In this document: one piece after another, positions 7,932-17,767 of the stretch
How the letters are laid out: each line of letters opens with the position of its first letter
How positions within the stretch are numbered: position 1 is the stretch's first letter
Assembly (NCBI RefSeq): GCF_000430585.1
Contig: NZ_AUMH01000010.1
Location: 1-64,000 of the forward strand
Source: Alicyclobacillus herbarius DSM 13609
GTDB taxonomy: Bacteria > Bacillota > Bacilli > Alicyclobacillales > Alicyclobacillaceae
Reading direction: 5' to 3'
Length of the DNA stretch: 64,000 nucleotides
Notes under the pieces: model-generated
Databases searched by the model: none
Told to the model about the DNA's origin: nothing
What the model saw: only the letters and a program-made list of their open reading frames with translations
Made by a program: the position numbers and the translations under genes

Positions 7932-8760
7932 ATGCCTATCCCAGTTGACCAAACCTACGCGCAATTTGTGACTGAGACAACCGCTTTTTTGCGCGACGTT
8001 CCAAGTGTTGTCCTGCGAAACGGCGCGGCCTTGTGGAGGCAAGCCTATCTGCGCTATCAAAGAGGACTTGCAGAGCGACCTAAATTCAAACGAAAGAGCG
8101 GCGAACAATCGGTTTGGCTTACGTCCGAGGTGTTTTCGTTCCAGCCGGTCGTTGATTTGCAAACGGGCGAGGATCTGCGATACCAACTCATCGTCGGTAC
8201 CAAGAAGTTTCCCGTCGGCGAGTTGGTTTATTGCGCGCATCGACCGCACGGTATCCCGGCTTCCATTCATATCAAAGTGAGCCATGGACGCTGGTACGTG
8301 TCGTTCTCTTGTGACGACGGAACGTGCTCACCGGACGAAGCTGATATCGCCGCCTCAATGCGAACCCTCGAACAAGATGCACTCCTCGAACGGACGCTCG
8401 GTCTGGATCGCGGAGTCGCAAAGCCACTAGCCACATCCGATGGCCGCGTATTCGACCTGTTGCCTGTCCAAAAGGCGCGAATCCAAAAGTGTCGCAAGCA
8501 AAAGGTCAGGTGGCAGCGCCGTGCCGCAAGGCGGCAGGACGGTTCGCGCAACCAACAGAAAGCCTATGCGAGAGCTTCGCGGTATGACGCCTACGAAACG
8601 AACGTTCGCTGGGACTATGCGCACCAGACAAGCCATCGGCTGGTCGCGGATGACCGCTATGAACTCTACGTGTTCGAGGACTTGCTGATCCAGAACATGA
8701 CGAAACGCCCGAAGCCAAAGCAGGACGCCAAAGGACGCTTTCTTCATAAGCGTAAGACTC
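7932..8760 (+). pseudogene. Truncated TnpB (IS200/IS605-type RNA-guided nuclease)
   Basis: Middle part of a TnpB/OrfB protein. The first RuvC aspartate is in LGLDRGVAKPLATSDG and the RuvC-II glutamate in YELYVFEDLLIQNM. The preceding QKARIQKCRKQKVRWQRR arginine-rich stretch is typical. The N-terminal 50 or so residues are gone, and the zinc finger and third RuvC aspartate are missing because the frame runs into the IS66 remnant near 8760. No TnpA gene and no intact right end with guide RNA remains, so it should be inactive. Confidence 0.8.
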
Positions 8761-8761
8761 C

Positions 8762-9673
8762 TCACACCTTGTGCTTGTCCGGACTTAGGCGAGAGTAGTC
8801 TACACAGCAACAATCAACCCCGCCAGGGAACCCAGCGGGGCGATTTCTCATGCTATCCTTTTTTCCACGTCTCCGGATTCGTTCCGGCAGACGCTCCGAC
8901 CACGGCAGCAAGTCGTCCATCGCTGCCGGGTCATCTGTTCGGATGTTGGGCAGCCGCTCGAACAGGTACTCCAGGTACAAGTACGGGTCCAGGCCGTTCT
9001 CCCTGGCCGTCTCCACCAGGCTGTACGCGATGGAGCTCGCCTTTGCCCCGCGCGGCGTATTCGCAAACAGGAAGTTCTTACGTCCTATCACAAATCGTTT
9101 GATGGATCGCTCGCTCCGGTTGTTGTCCAACTCCAGATGGCCGTCCTGCAGGTACACCACCAGCTTCGGCCACGGATTCAGGCAATACGAAATCGCCTTG
9201 CCCAAGGCACTCTTGGGCAGTACCTGTCCGCTCTGCTCCTGAAGCCATGCCAAAAACTCGTCAAGCACCGGCCAACTCAGCCTCTGCCGTTCGGTACGAC
9301 GTTCCTCCGGGGTTGTGTCTTTCAATGCACGTTCGATTTTGAACAGCCGGTTGCAGTACTCAAGCCCAATCCGGGCGGCTGTTGGTTTTTTCCGTTCCGC
9401 TGTTGGCAACACCTTGAGTGCCTCGTCAAACTTGCGCCTCGCGTGTGCCCAGCACCCCACCAAGGTGACGCCCTTGATACCGTGGTATCCGCTGTACCCA
9501 TCCACATGCAGGTACCCCTTAAATCCCTCCAGGAACCTCCTTGGGTGCTCCCTCGAACGGGTCTCCTGATAGTCGAATAGACCCCCATGCCGCCGGGGCG
9601 GCACCAGCAGAAGGATGAAAATGGCCTTGTGTTGAATGCATTTCCTTGGTGGCTGGTGAAGGCAGGTCGTCAT
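8762..9673 (-). pseudogene. IS66-family transposase, C-terminal half
   Basis: From about residue 30 to 270 the minus-strand frame matches the DDE domain of IS66 transposase (TnpC): EGFKGYLHVDGYSGYHGIKG, then VGCWAHARRKFDEAL, then the LDNNRSERSIKRFVIGRKN block with the catalytic Glu. The N-terminal half (leucine zipper, HTH, zinc finger) is absent, and the first 30 residues do not look homologous. The last 30 codons read through without a normal stop. No tnpA or tnpB partner is present. It abuts the TnpB remnant, suggesting insertion followed by decay. Confidence 0.8.
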
Positions 9674-9828
9674 TGCTTGGTGCCTCGAGCCCGCCGAATA
9701 GACTGACTACGACGACCAGGTGCACCACAGAATGTCGCTCTCCCACTCGAGAAGCACGCAGGATAGAATGATCCGTTATGGTCGTTGCACCAGCCCTTCA
9801 ATTTTACCAGTCATCAGGAAGGATTCGC
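9674..9828 (+). ncRNA. IS110 left non-coding end, candidate bridge RNA
   Basis: About 155 bases between the IS66 remnant and the IS110 transposase contain no gene. CGACCA (9714-9719) can pair with TGGTCG (9779-9784) around a loop with internal complementarity. IS110-group elements encode a structured bridge RNA in the non-coding end before the transposase. The position fits, but the structure is inferred by eye only. Confidence 0.3.
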
Positions 9829-11046
9829 ATGGATGTCGTACATGAACGTTGTTGCGGCCTCGATGTCCACAAGAAGATGGTCGTTGCCTGTGTACTGACA
9901 CCGGAAACCAAAGAAATTCGTACTTTTTCCACCATGACCGAGGACCTCTTGGAGATGGTTGATTGGCTTCAACAGTATCAATGCACCCATGTTGCGATGG
10001 AAAGCACGGCCTCATTCTGGAAGCCGATTTACAATCTTCTGGAATCGGCAGACTTCCAGGTGCTTGTAGTGAACGCCAAGCACATGAAGAACGTTCCTGG
10101 CCGTAAGACCGACGTAAAGGATGCTGAGTGGATTGCCAACCTGCTCCGCCATGGGTTGTTGCAAGCCAGTTACATTCCCAACCGTGAGCAGCGGGAATTG
10201 CGCGAACTCATTCGTTACCGTCGGAGTCTGATCGACGAACGAGCCAGGGAAGTGAATCGGGTTCAAAAGGTGCTGGAGGGAGCGAACATTAAGCTGTCTT
10301 CGGTGGCCAGTCATACGCTTGGCAAGTCCGGACGGGCGATGCTGGAAGCGATGATCAAGGGAGAGAAGAATCCAGAGGTACTTTCCGAGTTGGCAAGGGG
10401 TCGCATGAAGACGAAGAAGCCAGAACTACAAAAGGCACTGAACGGGCTGATGGGCGCTCACCAACGGACAATGTTAGCCGCTCAACTGCGCCACATCGAT
10501 TACCTGGATGAAGAAATTGCCCGACTCGACGAAGAGGTCAGGAAGCGCATGCTCCCTTTTGAAGAAGACCTGGAGTTGGTAGACACAATCCCCGGTGTCG
10601 GTCGGCGGACAGCAGAACAGCTCCTTGCTGAAATAGGGACGGACATGAACCAGTTCCCGTCTGCTGCCCATTTGTGCTCATGGGCAGGGCTGGCTCCAGG
10701 CAACCATGAGAGTGCGGGGAAACGAAAGTCGGGGAGAACTCGCAAGGGAAACCAAAAACTTAGAGCGGCTTTGGTGGAGGCTGCACGTGCGGCTGCAAGG
10801 ACAAAAAACACGTATCTCTCAGCTCAGTACCGCCGGATAGCAGCCCGAAGAGGGAAAAACCGTGCAGCAGTTGCAGTGGCCCACAGTATCCTGACCATCG
10901 TGTATTCCATGTTGCAGCGCCGGCAGCCCTACATTGAACTCGGACCTACGTACTATGAGCAACGCAAGCGAGATGCGGTTATAAAACAGGCGATCCGAAA
11001 GCTGCAGTCACTCGGCATGGAAGTCACCGTGAAACCTGTTGCATAG
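9829..11046 (+). CDS. IS110-family transposase, apparently intact
   Basis: A 405-residue DEDD-type recombinase. The N-terminal RuvC-like domain shows the acidic residues in [21 protein letters not shown] and [11 protein letters not shown]. The C-terminal transposase_20 domain has the helix-hairpin-helix [20 protein letters not shown] and the segment [20 protein letters not shown] with the catalytic serine. The length equals that of the family. ATG 9829 is preferred over the upstream GTG because AGGAAGGA lies 6 bases before it. IS110 elements have no ordinary inverted repeats, so the ends cannot be fixed here. It is the only full-length transposase in the window. Confidence 0.92.
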   Translation: MDVVHERCCGLDVHKKMVVACVLTPETKEIRTFSTMTEDLLEMVDWLQQYQCTHVAMESTASFWKPIYNLLESADFQVLVVNAKHMKNVPGRKTDVKDAEWIANLLRHGLLQASYIPNREQRELRELIRYRRSLIDERAREVNRVQKVLEGANIKLSSVASHTLGKSGRAMLEAMIKGEKNPEVLSELARGRMKTKKPELQKALNGLMGAHQRTMLAAQLRHIDYLDEEIARLDEEVRKRMLPFEEDLELVDTIPGVGRRTAEQLLAEIGTDMNQFPSAAHLCSWAGLAPGNHESAGKRKSGRTRKGNQKLRAALVEAARAAARTKNTYLSAQYRRIAARRGKNRAAVAVAHSILTIVYSMLQRRQPYIELGPTYYEQRKRDAVIKQAIRKLQSLGMEVTVKPVA

Positions 11047-11733
11047 CAAGGCATCGTTGCATACCGTTTTCTTTCCAAAACCTCCGAATTTGGGGGGTTA
11101 GTTCAACATGCCTTCTTTCGGGTGTCCCTGCTCATTGATTTTCAGGATAGCAACGTCTAAGTCAAACGTCCTGCCAGATGTGTGTTTGGATGATTTCGAA
11201 ATGAACGGCGAGATCACCATGTTTTATGTCCCTCCTGTAGCGAACAATTACGCCAAGAAAGTGCGATGAGCTTCCCGAAATTCACTCCTGACCATTTCCT
11301 GCCATAGTATAGTTCTAGAGCCTGTGTCACTTTCCCCACGACCCCCCTTCTATCTCTTAAGCCACTTTCCCCCATGGCAAAAAACTGAGGCGGTTGAATT
11401 CCAATAAACACCCGTTCCAATACCCGTTCTGGTCGCCACCCGAGGTAAGGTCGAAGAACACCGCAAATCCTTTGCCACAGCGGCATTTAGCACCCCTTTT
11501 GAGCCTATGGAATTGGACTTGACGCCCCCAATTTGTACCCACCAATAGCGAATTTATTGCCATGATTGCGGACAAGCTGCGGATTGAATATAAAGTGGGA
11601 TAGGATGGTGATCCGACAAAGGATGTGTGGCCCGCTTGGCATCGGCATACACGGAAGTCCGCAAACATTCCGTATGTCGTCCTATGGCTCACCTAAGATT
11701 TGGGTGGTGCCGTGGGACTTTTCCATTCTTTTA
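11047..11733. other. Intergenic region right of IS110
   Basis: Nearly 700 bases without a supported gene. AACCTCC (11081-11087) and GGGGGTT (11094-11100 region) form a short hairpin just after the transposase, possibly the element's right end or a terminator. Two overlapping minus-strand frames at 11214-11692 lack ribosome-binding sites and resemble nothing I know; they may be decayed coding sequence. Confidence 0.4.
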
Positions 11734-11742
11734 TGTTATAAT
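11734..11742 (+). promoter_or_regulatory. Extended -10 promoter upstream of the fni leader
   Basis: TGTTATAAT at 11734-11742 is a perfect extended -10 (TGnTATAAT), with no good -35, as is common for this type. Transcription would start near 11749 and leave a leader of about 270 bases before fni, long enough to hold structured RNA. Confidence 0.5.
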
Positions 11743-11748
11743 TCTGTT

Positions 11749-11870
11749 CTCGGGAACGTTTGATGAATCCTGAGGGTGTCTCTCGTGTTTTCATCAGGTG
11801 GCTGACTGTGGGAGAGTAGCGGGTCCGCTATGAATCTACAGAGAAACGAGATGATGACCTACGTTTCTGA
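11749..11870 (+). ncRNA. Candidate structured leader or small RNA
   Basis: Several helices can be drawn. TGATGA (11761-11766) pairs with TCATCA (11791-11796), and AGCG pairs with CGCT around 11819-11828, within an AGTA...GAA arrangement resembling a loop-E (bulged-G) motif. AGAAACG (11842-11848) pairs with CGTTTCT (11862-11868). It starts just after an extended -10 promoter. It does not match the T-box, SAM, TPP, c-di-AMP or other riboswitch cores that I can recognise, and no terminator follows. Confidence 0.3.
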
Positions 11871-12022
11871 CCTTCCAAGCTCATCGAAGTTGTAAACCTT
11901 TCAACCACACAAAGATTCCGGACATAATCACTTTCTATCAAAAATATCATTTACATACCCGTCGCGGTCGCTCTCCGACCTAGACACCGCTGAAGTGACT
12001 TATGGGAGAGGAGTGGAAAAGC

Positions 12023-13132
12023 GTGGGGGGGGTTCATTCAGAACAGACAGACCGGCAGCGACGAAAAGCGGAACATATCGCGGTGGTCAGGGAGTTGGGC
12101 GATAACGCATACGCGAGCACATGGCTTGAGGACGTGAGTCTAATCCCAAACTGTATGCCGGAATTGGCGTGGGACGAAGTCACCCTGGATACAGAGTTAT
12201 GCGGTATCCCGTTGACTTCTCCAATTATCATCAACGCCATGACCGGGGGAGCTCCCGAATCCTACGAAGTAAACCGACGCTTGGCGTTGGCTGCGCGAAA
12301 ACACGGGTTGGCGATGGCGGTCGGTTCGGAAACGAGCGCATTGCATAATCCGGAGTTGGCGTACACGTATGAAGTGGTTCGCGAGGTCAATCCAGACGGC
12401 GTGGTCATCGCCAACGTTGGCATGGGCACTTCGCTCGCTGCGGCTAAGCAGGCGGTTCAGCTGGTTCAGGCGGACTTGTTGCAGGTTCACTGGAATGTTG
12501 CGCAAGAGTTGTTCATGGCCGAGGGTGACAGGGATTTTCGCGGTGCAGAAGACGCTTTGGGCGACGTGGTGGCTGCCCTTGACATTCCAGTGATTGCCAA
12601 GGAAGTCGGGCAGGGAATCAGCGCCGAGGAAGCGTTGCGTTTCGCCCAATTAGGTGTGCAAGGAATCGATGTCGGCGGCCTTGGGGGTACCAATTTCATG
12701 GCAGTCGAGGCCCATCGACGCGGATGGCAGTTGGCCGCCTCCTGGCAGCAGTGGGGATTGCCGACTGCTGCCAGCCTTTGTGAGGTGGTCGCGACGGTTG
12801 GAGAACGCGTGGATGTGGTCGCATCCGGTGGCGTACGCACCGCTCACGATGTTGCTAAATCCTTGGCGCTTGGAGCGGTCGCGGTCGGGATTGCCGGGGA
12901 GTTTTTACGTAGAGTTGCAGATCCGGACGAAGACGCAGCACTGAACGCTGTCGAGCAGTATATCGCCGAGCTGCATTGGAGCCTGAAAACCCTGTTGGTC
13001 TTGACGGGCTGTCGGAACTGGCGTGAGCTGCGTTCTCGGCCTGCGGTCCTGACAGGCCGCCTGCGAGACTGGTTGTCGGCCCGAGGTTTTGCCGATTTTA
13101 CCTTACACCTTGCGCGTAGAGGAAGACCGTAG
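12023..13132 (+). CDS. fni: Type 2 isopentenyl-diphosphate isomerase
   Basis: A 369-residue FMN-dependent enzyme interconverting IPP and DMAPP. TIM-barrel signatures are visible: PIIINAMTGGAPESYEVNRR, then LAMAVGSETSAL, then GVQGIDVGGLGGTNF and VVASGGVRTAHD (phosphate/FMN-binding loops). GTG 12023 is preferred because GGAGAGGAG lies about 10 bases upstream; ATG 12002 in the same frame has no site. It opens the hopanoid cluster and supplies balanced C5 units for farnesyl diphosphate. The spacing to hpnH is 90 bases. Confidence 0.93.
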   Translation: MGGVHSEQTDRQRRKAEHIAVVRELGDNAYASTWLEDVSLIPNCMPELAWDEVTLDTELCGIPLTSPIIINAMTGGAPESYEVNRRLALAARKHGLAMAVGSETSALHNPELAYTYEVVREVNPDGVVIANVGMGTSLAAAKQAVQLVQADLLQVHWNVAQELFMAEGDRDFRGAEDALGDVVAALDIPVIAKEVGQGISAEEALRFAQLGVQGIDVGGLGGTNFMAVEAHRRGWQLAASWQQWGLPTAASLCEVVATVGERVDVVASGGVRTAHDVAKSLALGAVAVGIAGEFLRRVADPDEDAALNAVEQYIAELHWSLKTLLVLTGCRNWRELRSRPAVLTGRLRDWLSARGFADFTLHLARRGRP

Positions 13133-13222
13133 GCGGACGTAGAGGGTAAGAGTCACAGACCCTTGTTCTTCAGAGAGCTTCTTGTCTCATGCCAAACCTG
13201 TCAAAAGCGAGGCGAATCGTAG

Positions 13223-14233
13223 ATGGCAAGGCAACCGATAGGCCTGACCATCGACATGGCCAGGTACGTGCTGGGGCAAAGGATGAAAGGTAAACGTCGT
13301 TTTCCGATGGTGCTTATGCTTGAACCGACCGAAATGTGTAACCTGACCTGCACGGGATGCGGGAAAATCCGGCAAAGTGAAGAGATTTTGAAGATGCGCC
13401 TGACAAAGGACGAGTGTTTGGCGGCGGTGGACGAGTGTGGGGCGCCTGCGGTTTCCATCGCCGGCGGTGAGCCGCTGGTTCATCCGGAAATCGTGGACAT
13501 TGTCAAAGGGATCCTCGAACGCGGAAAACTGACACTGCTCTGCACCAATGGTATCTTGTTGGGCAGAGTCCTTGACAAGCTCGAACCGAATCCGCGCTTC
13601 ACGTTTGTGTTTCACCTCGATGGACCGCGCGAGCACCATGACCGTATGGTGGAACGCAAAGGCGTCTTTGATATTGTCATTAAGGGCATTCAGGCGGCGA
13701 AACAGCGCGGATTTCGCGTGGCCACGAATACAACGTTATATAAAGGCGCCGATACCAAGGCCATTGGTCAGCTGTTACGCGAATTGACCGATCTTGGTGT
13801 GGACAACTGCATCCTCTCGCCGGCCTTTACCTATGAGGAGGTGAACCCGGCCAACAGCGGGATCTTTTTCCGCCGTAAGGAGGCTCAGCAGGCGGTGCGC
13901 GAAATCCTCGAGGTCGCAGGGCCCAAGGTCCGCTTCTATAACACACCCATTTTCTTCGATTTTCTGACCGGCAAAAAGACTCTGAAGTGCACGCCGTGGG
14001 GCAATCCCACGCGCGATCCGAAAGGCTGGAAGGGGCCTTGTTATCTCCTGACCGATGCTCATTACGAGACGTTTGACGACCTGATGAACCAGACCAACTG
14101 GGAGGAGTTCGGGTATGGAGAAAACCCTCGCTGTGCCAGTTGCATGATGCACAGCGGCTATGAGGCGTCGGCCGTCAAAGCCATGTCCCCTATGGACACC
14201 TGGCGGGTCATCCGCTGGATGTTCGCCTCATGA
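13223..14233 (+). CDS. hpnH: Radical SAM hopanoid C35 adenosyltransferase HpnH
   Basis: A 336-residue radical SAM enzyme that joins a 5'-deoxyadenosyl group to diploptene, giving adenosylhopane, the first step of extended hopanoids. The CNLTCTGCG motif is the 4Fe-4S CX3CX2C site, and VSIAGGEPLVHPEI is the GGE SAM motif. The C-terminal ENPRCASCMMHSGYE contributes further cysteines and is typical of HpnH. Length and order match the family throughout. The gene ends in an ATGA overlap with hpnG, so the two are translationally coupled. Confidence 0.95.
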   Translation: MARQPIGLTIDMARYVLGQRMKGKRRFPMVLMLEPTEMCNLTCTGCGKIRQSEEILKMRLTKDECLAAVDECGAPAVSIAGGEPLVHPEIVDIVKGILERGKLTLLCTNGILLGRVLDKLEPNPRFTFVFHLDGPREHHDRMVERKGVFDIVIKGIQAAKQRGFRVATNTTLYKGADTKAIGQLLRELTDLGVDNCILSPAFTYEEVNPANSGIFFRRKEAQQAVREILEVAGPKVRFYNTPIFFDFLTGKKTLKCTPWGNPTRDPKGWKGPCYLLTDAHYETFDDLMNQTNWEEFGYGENPRCASCMMHSGYEASAVKAMSPMDTWRVIRWMFAS

Positions 14234-14895
14234 GCCACGGGCCCGACGTATCCACGGGTGGAGTTGCCATCCGCCCGGGGACGGACGCGTCACGGGGGGC
14301 TCTGTGTATCCTGGTGCTCGCGGCGACACGTTTCGAGGGTCGAGCTTGGGCTCGTCTGCGGATGCATGCATCGGGCCGCGTACACGTGGCCGTGACCGGA
14401 ATCGGACCGGATCGGGCTTTGCGTGGGGCGCGTAGTGCGATACGAACGTACCAGCCCGATTGGGTGGTGGGCACGGGCCTGTGCGGCGCCTTGACGACGG
14501 ATGCCATGCGGGGCGAGTTGGCTCTACCGAGTAGGGTCATTGACGCGCAATCCATGGATGGACTCACGGTACAGCCGCTGCCAGGAACCGCGACCGAGGG
14601 AGCGATGGTCTCGGTCCCGAAGGTCGCGGCGACACTGGAAGGAAAATCAGCCTTGTACGCCGCCACGGCTGCACGCTGGGTGGATATGGAAAGTTACAGC
14701 TGGGGTGTGGCAGCGGCGGAGCAGAACGTGCCGTTCACCGTGGTGAGGGTGGTCTTGGATACCGCCGGCGACGTATTGCCGCACCTTGCTCATCCAAAGA
14801 CTTGGTGGGCGGTGGCCTCGTTACCCGGACAGGCGCTAGCTGCGAGGAGACGGCTGGCAGAGGTAGGCAGGTGGGTTTTATGCGGGCGTACGTGA
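14230..14895 (+). CDS. hpnG: Hopanoid-associated nucleoside phosphorylase HpnG
   Basis: A 221-residue protein of the MTA/SAH nucleosidase-like phosphorylase fold, which removes adenine from adenosylhopane. Motifs include VAVTGIGPDRALRGAR, then VVGTGLCGALTTDAMRGEL (phosphate/ribose loop) and VDMESYSWGVAAAEQNVPF, with the ME pair that contacts ribose. Start ATG 14230 overlaps the hpnH stop by four bases. Identity is weaker than for HpnH, but the neighbourhood settles it. The 3' end overlaps hpnA by 16 bases. Confidence 0.88.
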   Translation: MSHGPDVSTGGVAIRPGTDASRGALCILVLAATRFEGRAWARLRMHASGRVHVAVTGIGPDRALRGARSAIRTYQPDWVVGTGLCGALTTDAMRGELALPSRVIDAQSMDGLTVQPLPGTATEGAMVSVPKVAATLEGKSALYAATAARWVDMESYSWGVAAAEQNVPFTVVRVVLDTAGDVLPHLAHPKTWWAVASLPGQALAARRRLAEVGRWVLCGRT

Positions 14896-15884
14896 CGGGA
14901 GCGAGTGGATTCATTGGCTACCATGTGGCCCGTCTCTTATCCCAACAAGGATGGCAGGTGCGAGCGTTGGTTCGTTCGCCTGAGGCAGCGGCGCGCCTGA
15001 CCCCGCTCGGAGTGGAGTTGATTTATGGGGATTTACAGACCGGTCGTGGCCTGGAGTTCATTGACGGGTGCCAAGTGGTCTTTCATGTGGCGGCTCACTA
15101 TTCGCTCAACCGCCGCGACGGTCCGGTCATGTATCGCGTCAACGTAGACGGCACCGATAAACTGCTTGATGCCTGCCGTAAGGCCAAGGTCGAGCGTATC
15201 GTCTACACCAGTTCCACGGCCACCGTCGCACTTCGCCGGGATGGCCAGCCTGCCGATGAAACGGGCTATGCCGACGCAGCATCGGTGGACAGTGACTATA
15301 AGAAAAGCAAAATCATCGCCGAACAACGCGTGCGGCAGGCGTGCTCAAAGGGGCTGGATATCGTCATTGTCAACCCTTCGACTCCGGTGGGGCCCGGGGA
15401 CGTGAAGCCGACGCCGACAGGGAAGATTATCCAAGATATTGTTTGGGGACGCATGCCTGGTTACACGGACACCGGATTGAATCTGGTCGATGTGGAGGAC
15501 GTGGCCCATGGACACCTACTTGCTCTCTCACGAGGGCAAAGTGGTGAACGGTACATACTGGGCGGGGAGAACTTACACTTTCGCGACCTGGTGGAGCGTA
15601 CCGCCCGATGCGCGGGAAGGCCTGCGCCACGCCTGCGAATCCCATTGTGGGTGGCGTACACGGCCGCAATTGTCGACGAGTATGTGGTGACGCCCATCGT
15701 GGGACGCGGGCCGCGCATACCTCTGGATGGCGTGAAGCTGGCCAGGACACCGATGTACTTTACGGCCGAAAAGGCGAAAAGCCGACTCGGGTTTTCCGCC
15801 CGGCCTGTCGATGAGGCGCTGGCGCGCGCGGTGGATTGGTTTCAGCGGGAACTTCCAGCAATCAAGGAAAGGGGGAGTCGTTGA
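14880..15884 (+). CDS. hpnA: Hopanoid-associated sugar epimerase HpnA
   Basis: A 334-residue extended short-chain dehydrogenase/epimerase. It shows the Rossmann motif TGASGFIGYHVA at the N-terminus, VVFHVAAHYS, and the catalytic YKKSK (YxxxK). HpnA is linked with hopanoid side-chain modification; its exact reaction is not settled. ATG 14880 is chosen because earlier codons lie within hpnG and the Rossmann strand begins right here; GGCAGGTGG precedes it. The stop overlaps the shc start (TGATG). Confidence 0.92.
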   Translation: MRAYVTGASGFIGYHVARLLSQQGWQVRALVRSPEAAARLTPLGVELIYGDLQTGRGLEFIDGCQVVFHVAAHYSLNRRDGPVMYRVNVDGTDKLLDACRKAKVERIVYTSSTATVALRRDGQPADETGYADAASVDSDYKKSKIIAEQRVRQACSKGLDIVIVNPSTPVGPGDVKPTPTGKIIQDIVWGRMPGYTDTGLNLVDVEDVAHGHLLALSRGQSGERYILGGENLHFRDLVERTARCAGRPAPRLRIPLWVAYTAAIVDEYVVTPIVGRGPRIPLDGVKLARTPMYFTAEKAKSRLGFSARPVDEALARAVDWFQRELPAIKERGSR

Positions 15885-17764
15885 TGAGCCTGCCGAAGGC
15901 CACGGTAACACACCTAGAGGCAGGGATTGATGCAGCATGCCAGTCTCTGTTGAATCGTCAACACGCCGAAGGATTCTGGTGGGGTCAGCTGGCTTCCAAT
16001 GTCTGCATGGAATCGGAATACGTGCTGTTGTGCCATTGCCTGAACCGGCGTGACGCAAGACGGGAGCAAAAGATTGAGACCTACCTCTTTAGGCAGCAGA
16101 ACGGAGACGGAACCTGGTCCATCTATCCGGGTGGTCCGCCGGACCTGAACGCGACGGTGGAGGCTTATGTGGCGCTTAAACTGATAGGCGTGTCGCCGCA
16201 GGATGAACGCATGGTCAAGGCGCGCACCTTTGTGATCAGTCAGGGCGGGATTGAACAAACGCGCGTGTTTACCCGTTTGTGGCTGGCTTTGGTGGGAGAG
16301 TACCCGTGGGCCGGGCTGCCAGAAATCCCACCTGAAATCATGTATCTTCCGAAATGGATGCCGCTCAACATTTACGATTTCGCCAGTTGGGCCCGCGCTA
16401 CCATTGTTGCCTTGACCATCGTGATGAATCGACGGCCGGTCTATCCACTTCCGGATGCAGCCCGAATCCCCGAGCTGAGAACGGGATCGACGGAGAGAAG
16501 TCGGGGTGAGGGGGTGTTTGCTGCACTTGACCGAGCTATCAAGGCGTATCGCCGGTTTCCCGTTCACCCGCTGCGCCGACAAGCGGAAGAACGTGCCTTA
16601 GATTGGATTCTGAAACACCAAGAAGCGGACGGAAACTGGGGCGGGATTCAACCCCCTTGGTTCTACTCCCTAATAGCTTTGCATGTACTCGGACAAGACC
16701 GACACCCCGCCTTTGAAAAGGGCTGGCAGGCGCTGGGGAGCTTCGCCGTCGAGGATGGGGAGACGTGGTGGTTTCAAGCGTGCGTTTCACCCGTCTGGGA
16801 CACCGGTCTCAGCGTGTTGGCGCTACGGGCCGCAGGGGTGGCTCCGGATCACCCAGCCTTGGTGCAGGCCGGCGAATGGCTCTGTAACAAGCAGATTTTC
16901 TCGGGAGGCGACTGGCAAGTCCGGCGTCCGCACGCCAAACCGGGGGGCTGGGCGTTTGAGTTCTACAATGACAACTACCCTGACGTGGATGATACGGCGA
17001 TTGTCGTGCAGGCGCTCAACAGTCTCCGGCTGCCCAATGAGGCTGCCCGCCGCAAGGCCATGACGGCCGGGTTCCGGTGGTTGGTCGCCATGCAGAGTAA
17101 AAATGGCGGCTGGGGAGCGTTTGACGCTGACAACACGCGCACGCTGGTAGGTAGGATTCCGTTTTGTGACTTCGGCGAGGTCATCGATCCGCCGAGCGAA
17201 GACGTTACGGCGCACGTTCTGGAGTGCTTTGGCAGTTTCGGCTACGACGAAGCCTGGGACGTGATTCAACGCGCGCTGGCCTATTTACGTGGGCAGCAGA
17301 CGTCGTTCGGCCCTTGGTTTGGCCGCTGGGGCGTCAACTACATCTATGGTACGGGCGCGGTGATTCCTGCCTTAGCTGCTGTCGGGGTCGATGTACGTCA
17401 GCCATGGGTGCAGCAGGCGTTGCATTGGTTGGCGGAGCATCAAAATGAAGATGGAGGCTGGGGCGAGGACTGTCGGTCATACGACGACGAGCGGCTGGCC
17501 GGCATCGGCGTCAGCACGCCATCTCAGACCGGTTGGGCTCTACTCGCCTTGATTGCCGGCGGTTGGGTAAAGGAGGAGTGCGTCCGGCGCGGGGTCGACT
17601 ACTTGCTGCGAACACAGCGTCCAGACGGGCGGTGGGATGAGCAGGTGTATACCGGCACGGGCTTTCCTCGCGATTTTTACATCGGTTATGAGATGTACCG
17701 AGACGTGTTTCCCCTGATGGCTCTCGGTCGTTATCGGCAGGCTCTATCTCGGCTGGAGGCCTGA
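15884..17764 (+). CDS. shc: Squalene-hopene cyclase
   Basis: A 626-residue class II triterpene cyclase that converts squalene into hopene/hopanol and is monotopic in the membrane. The catalytic DVDDTA acid motif is at about residue 370 (YPDVDDTAIVVQ). At least four QW repeats are visible: QEADGNWGG, QSKNGGWGAF, QNEDGGWGED and QRPDGRWDE. The length is close to the Alicyclobacillus acidocaldarius enzyme (631 residues as I recall). ATG 15884 overlaps the hpnA stop, with AAGGGGGAG upstream. This is the central enzyme of the operon. Confidence 0.96.
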   Translation: MSLPKATVTHLEAGIDAACQSLLNRQHAEGFWWGQLASNVCMESEYVLLCHCLNRRDARREQKIETYLFRQQNGDGTWSIYPGGPPDLNATVEAYVALKLIGVSPQDERMVKARTFVISQGGIEQTRVFTRLWLALVGEYPWAGLPEIPPEIMYLPKWMPLNIYDFASWARATIVALTIVMNRRPVYPLPDAARIPELRTGSTERSRGEGVFAALDRAIKAYRRFPVHPLRRQAEERALDWILKHQEADGNWGGIQPPWFYSLIALHVLGQDRHPAFEKGWQALGSFAVEDGETWWFQACVSPVWDTGLSVLALRAAGVAPDHPALVQAGEWLCNKQIFSGGDWQVRRPHAKPGGWAFEFYNDNYPDVDDTAIVVQALNSLRLPNEAARRKAMTAGFRWLVAMQSKNGGWGAFDADNTRTLVGRIPFCDFGEVIDPPSEDVTAHVLECFGSFGYDEAWDVIQRALAYLRGQQTSFGPWFGRWGVNYIYGTGAVIPALAAVGVDVRQPWVQQALHWLAEHQNEDGGWGEDCRSYDDERLAGIGVSTPSQTGWALLALIAGGWVKEECVRRGVDYLLRTQRPDGRWDEQVYTGTGFPRDFYIGYEMYRDVFPLMALGRYRQALSRLEA

Positions 17765-17767
17765 AAG

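Noticed and set aside
11214-11692. Two overlapping minus-strand frames of 90 and 111 codons
   Set aside because: No translation signals and no motif; treated as possible decayed sequence only.
11749-11870. Hammerhead ribozyme or T-box reading of the fni leader
   Set aside because: TGATGA and GAAAC occur, but the helices do not join as a hammerhead and the first core base differs; no GGTGGNACCGCG antiterminator for a T-box.
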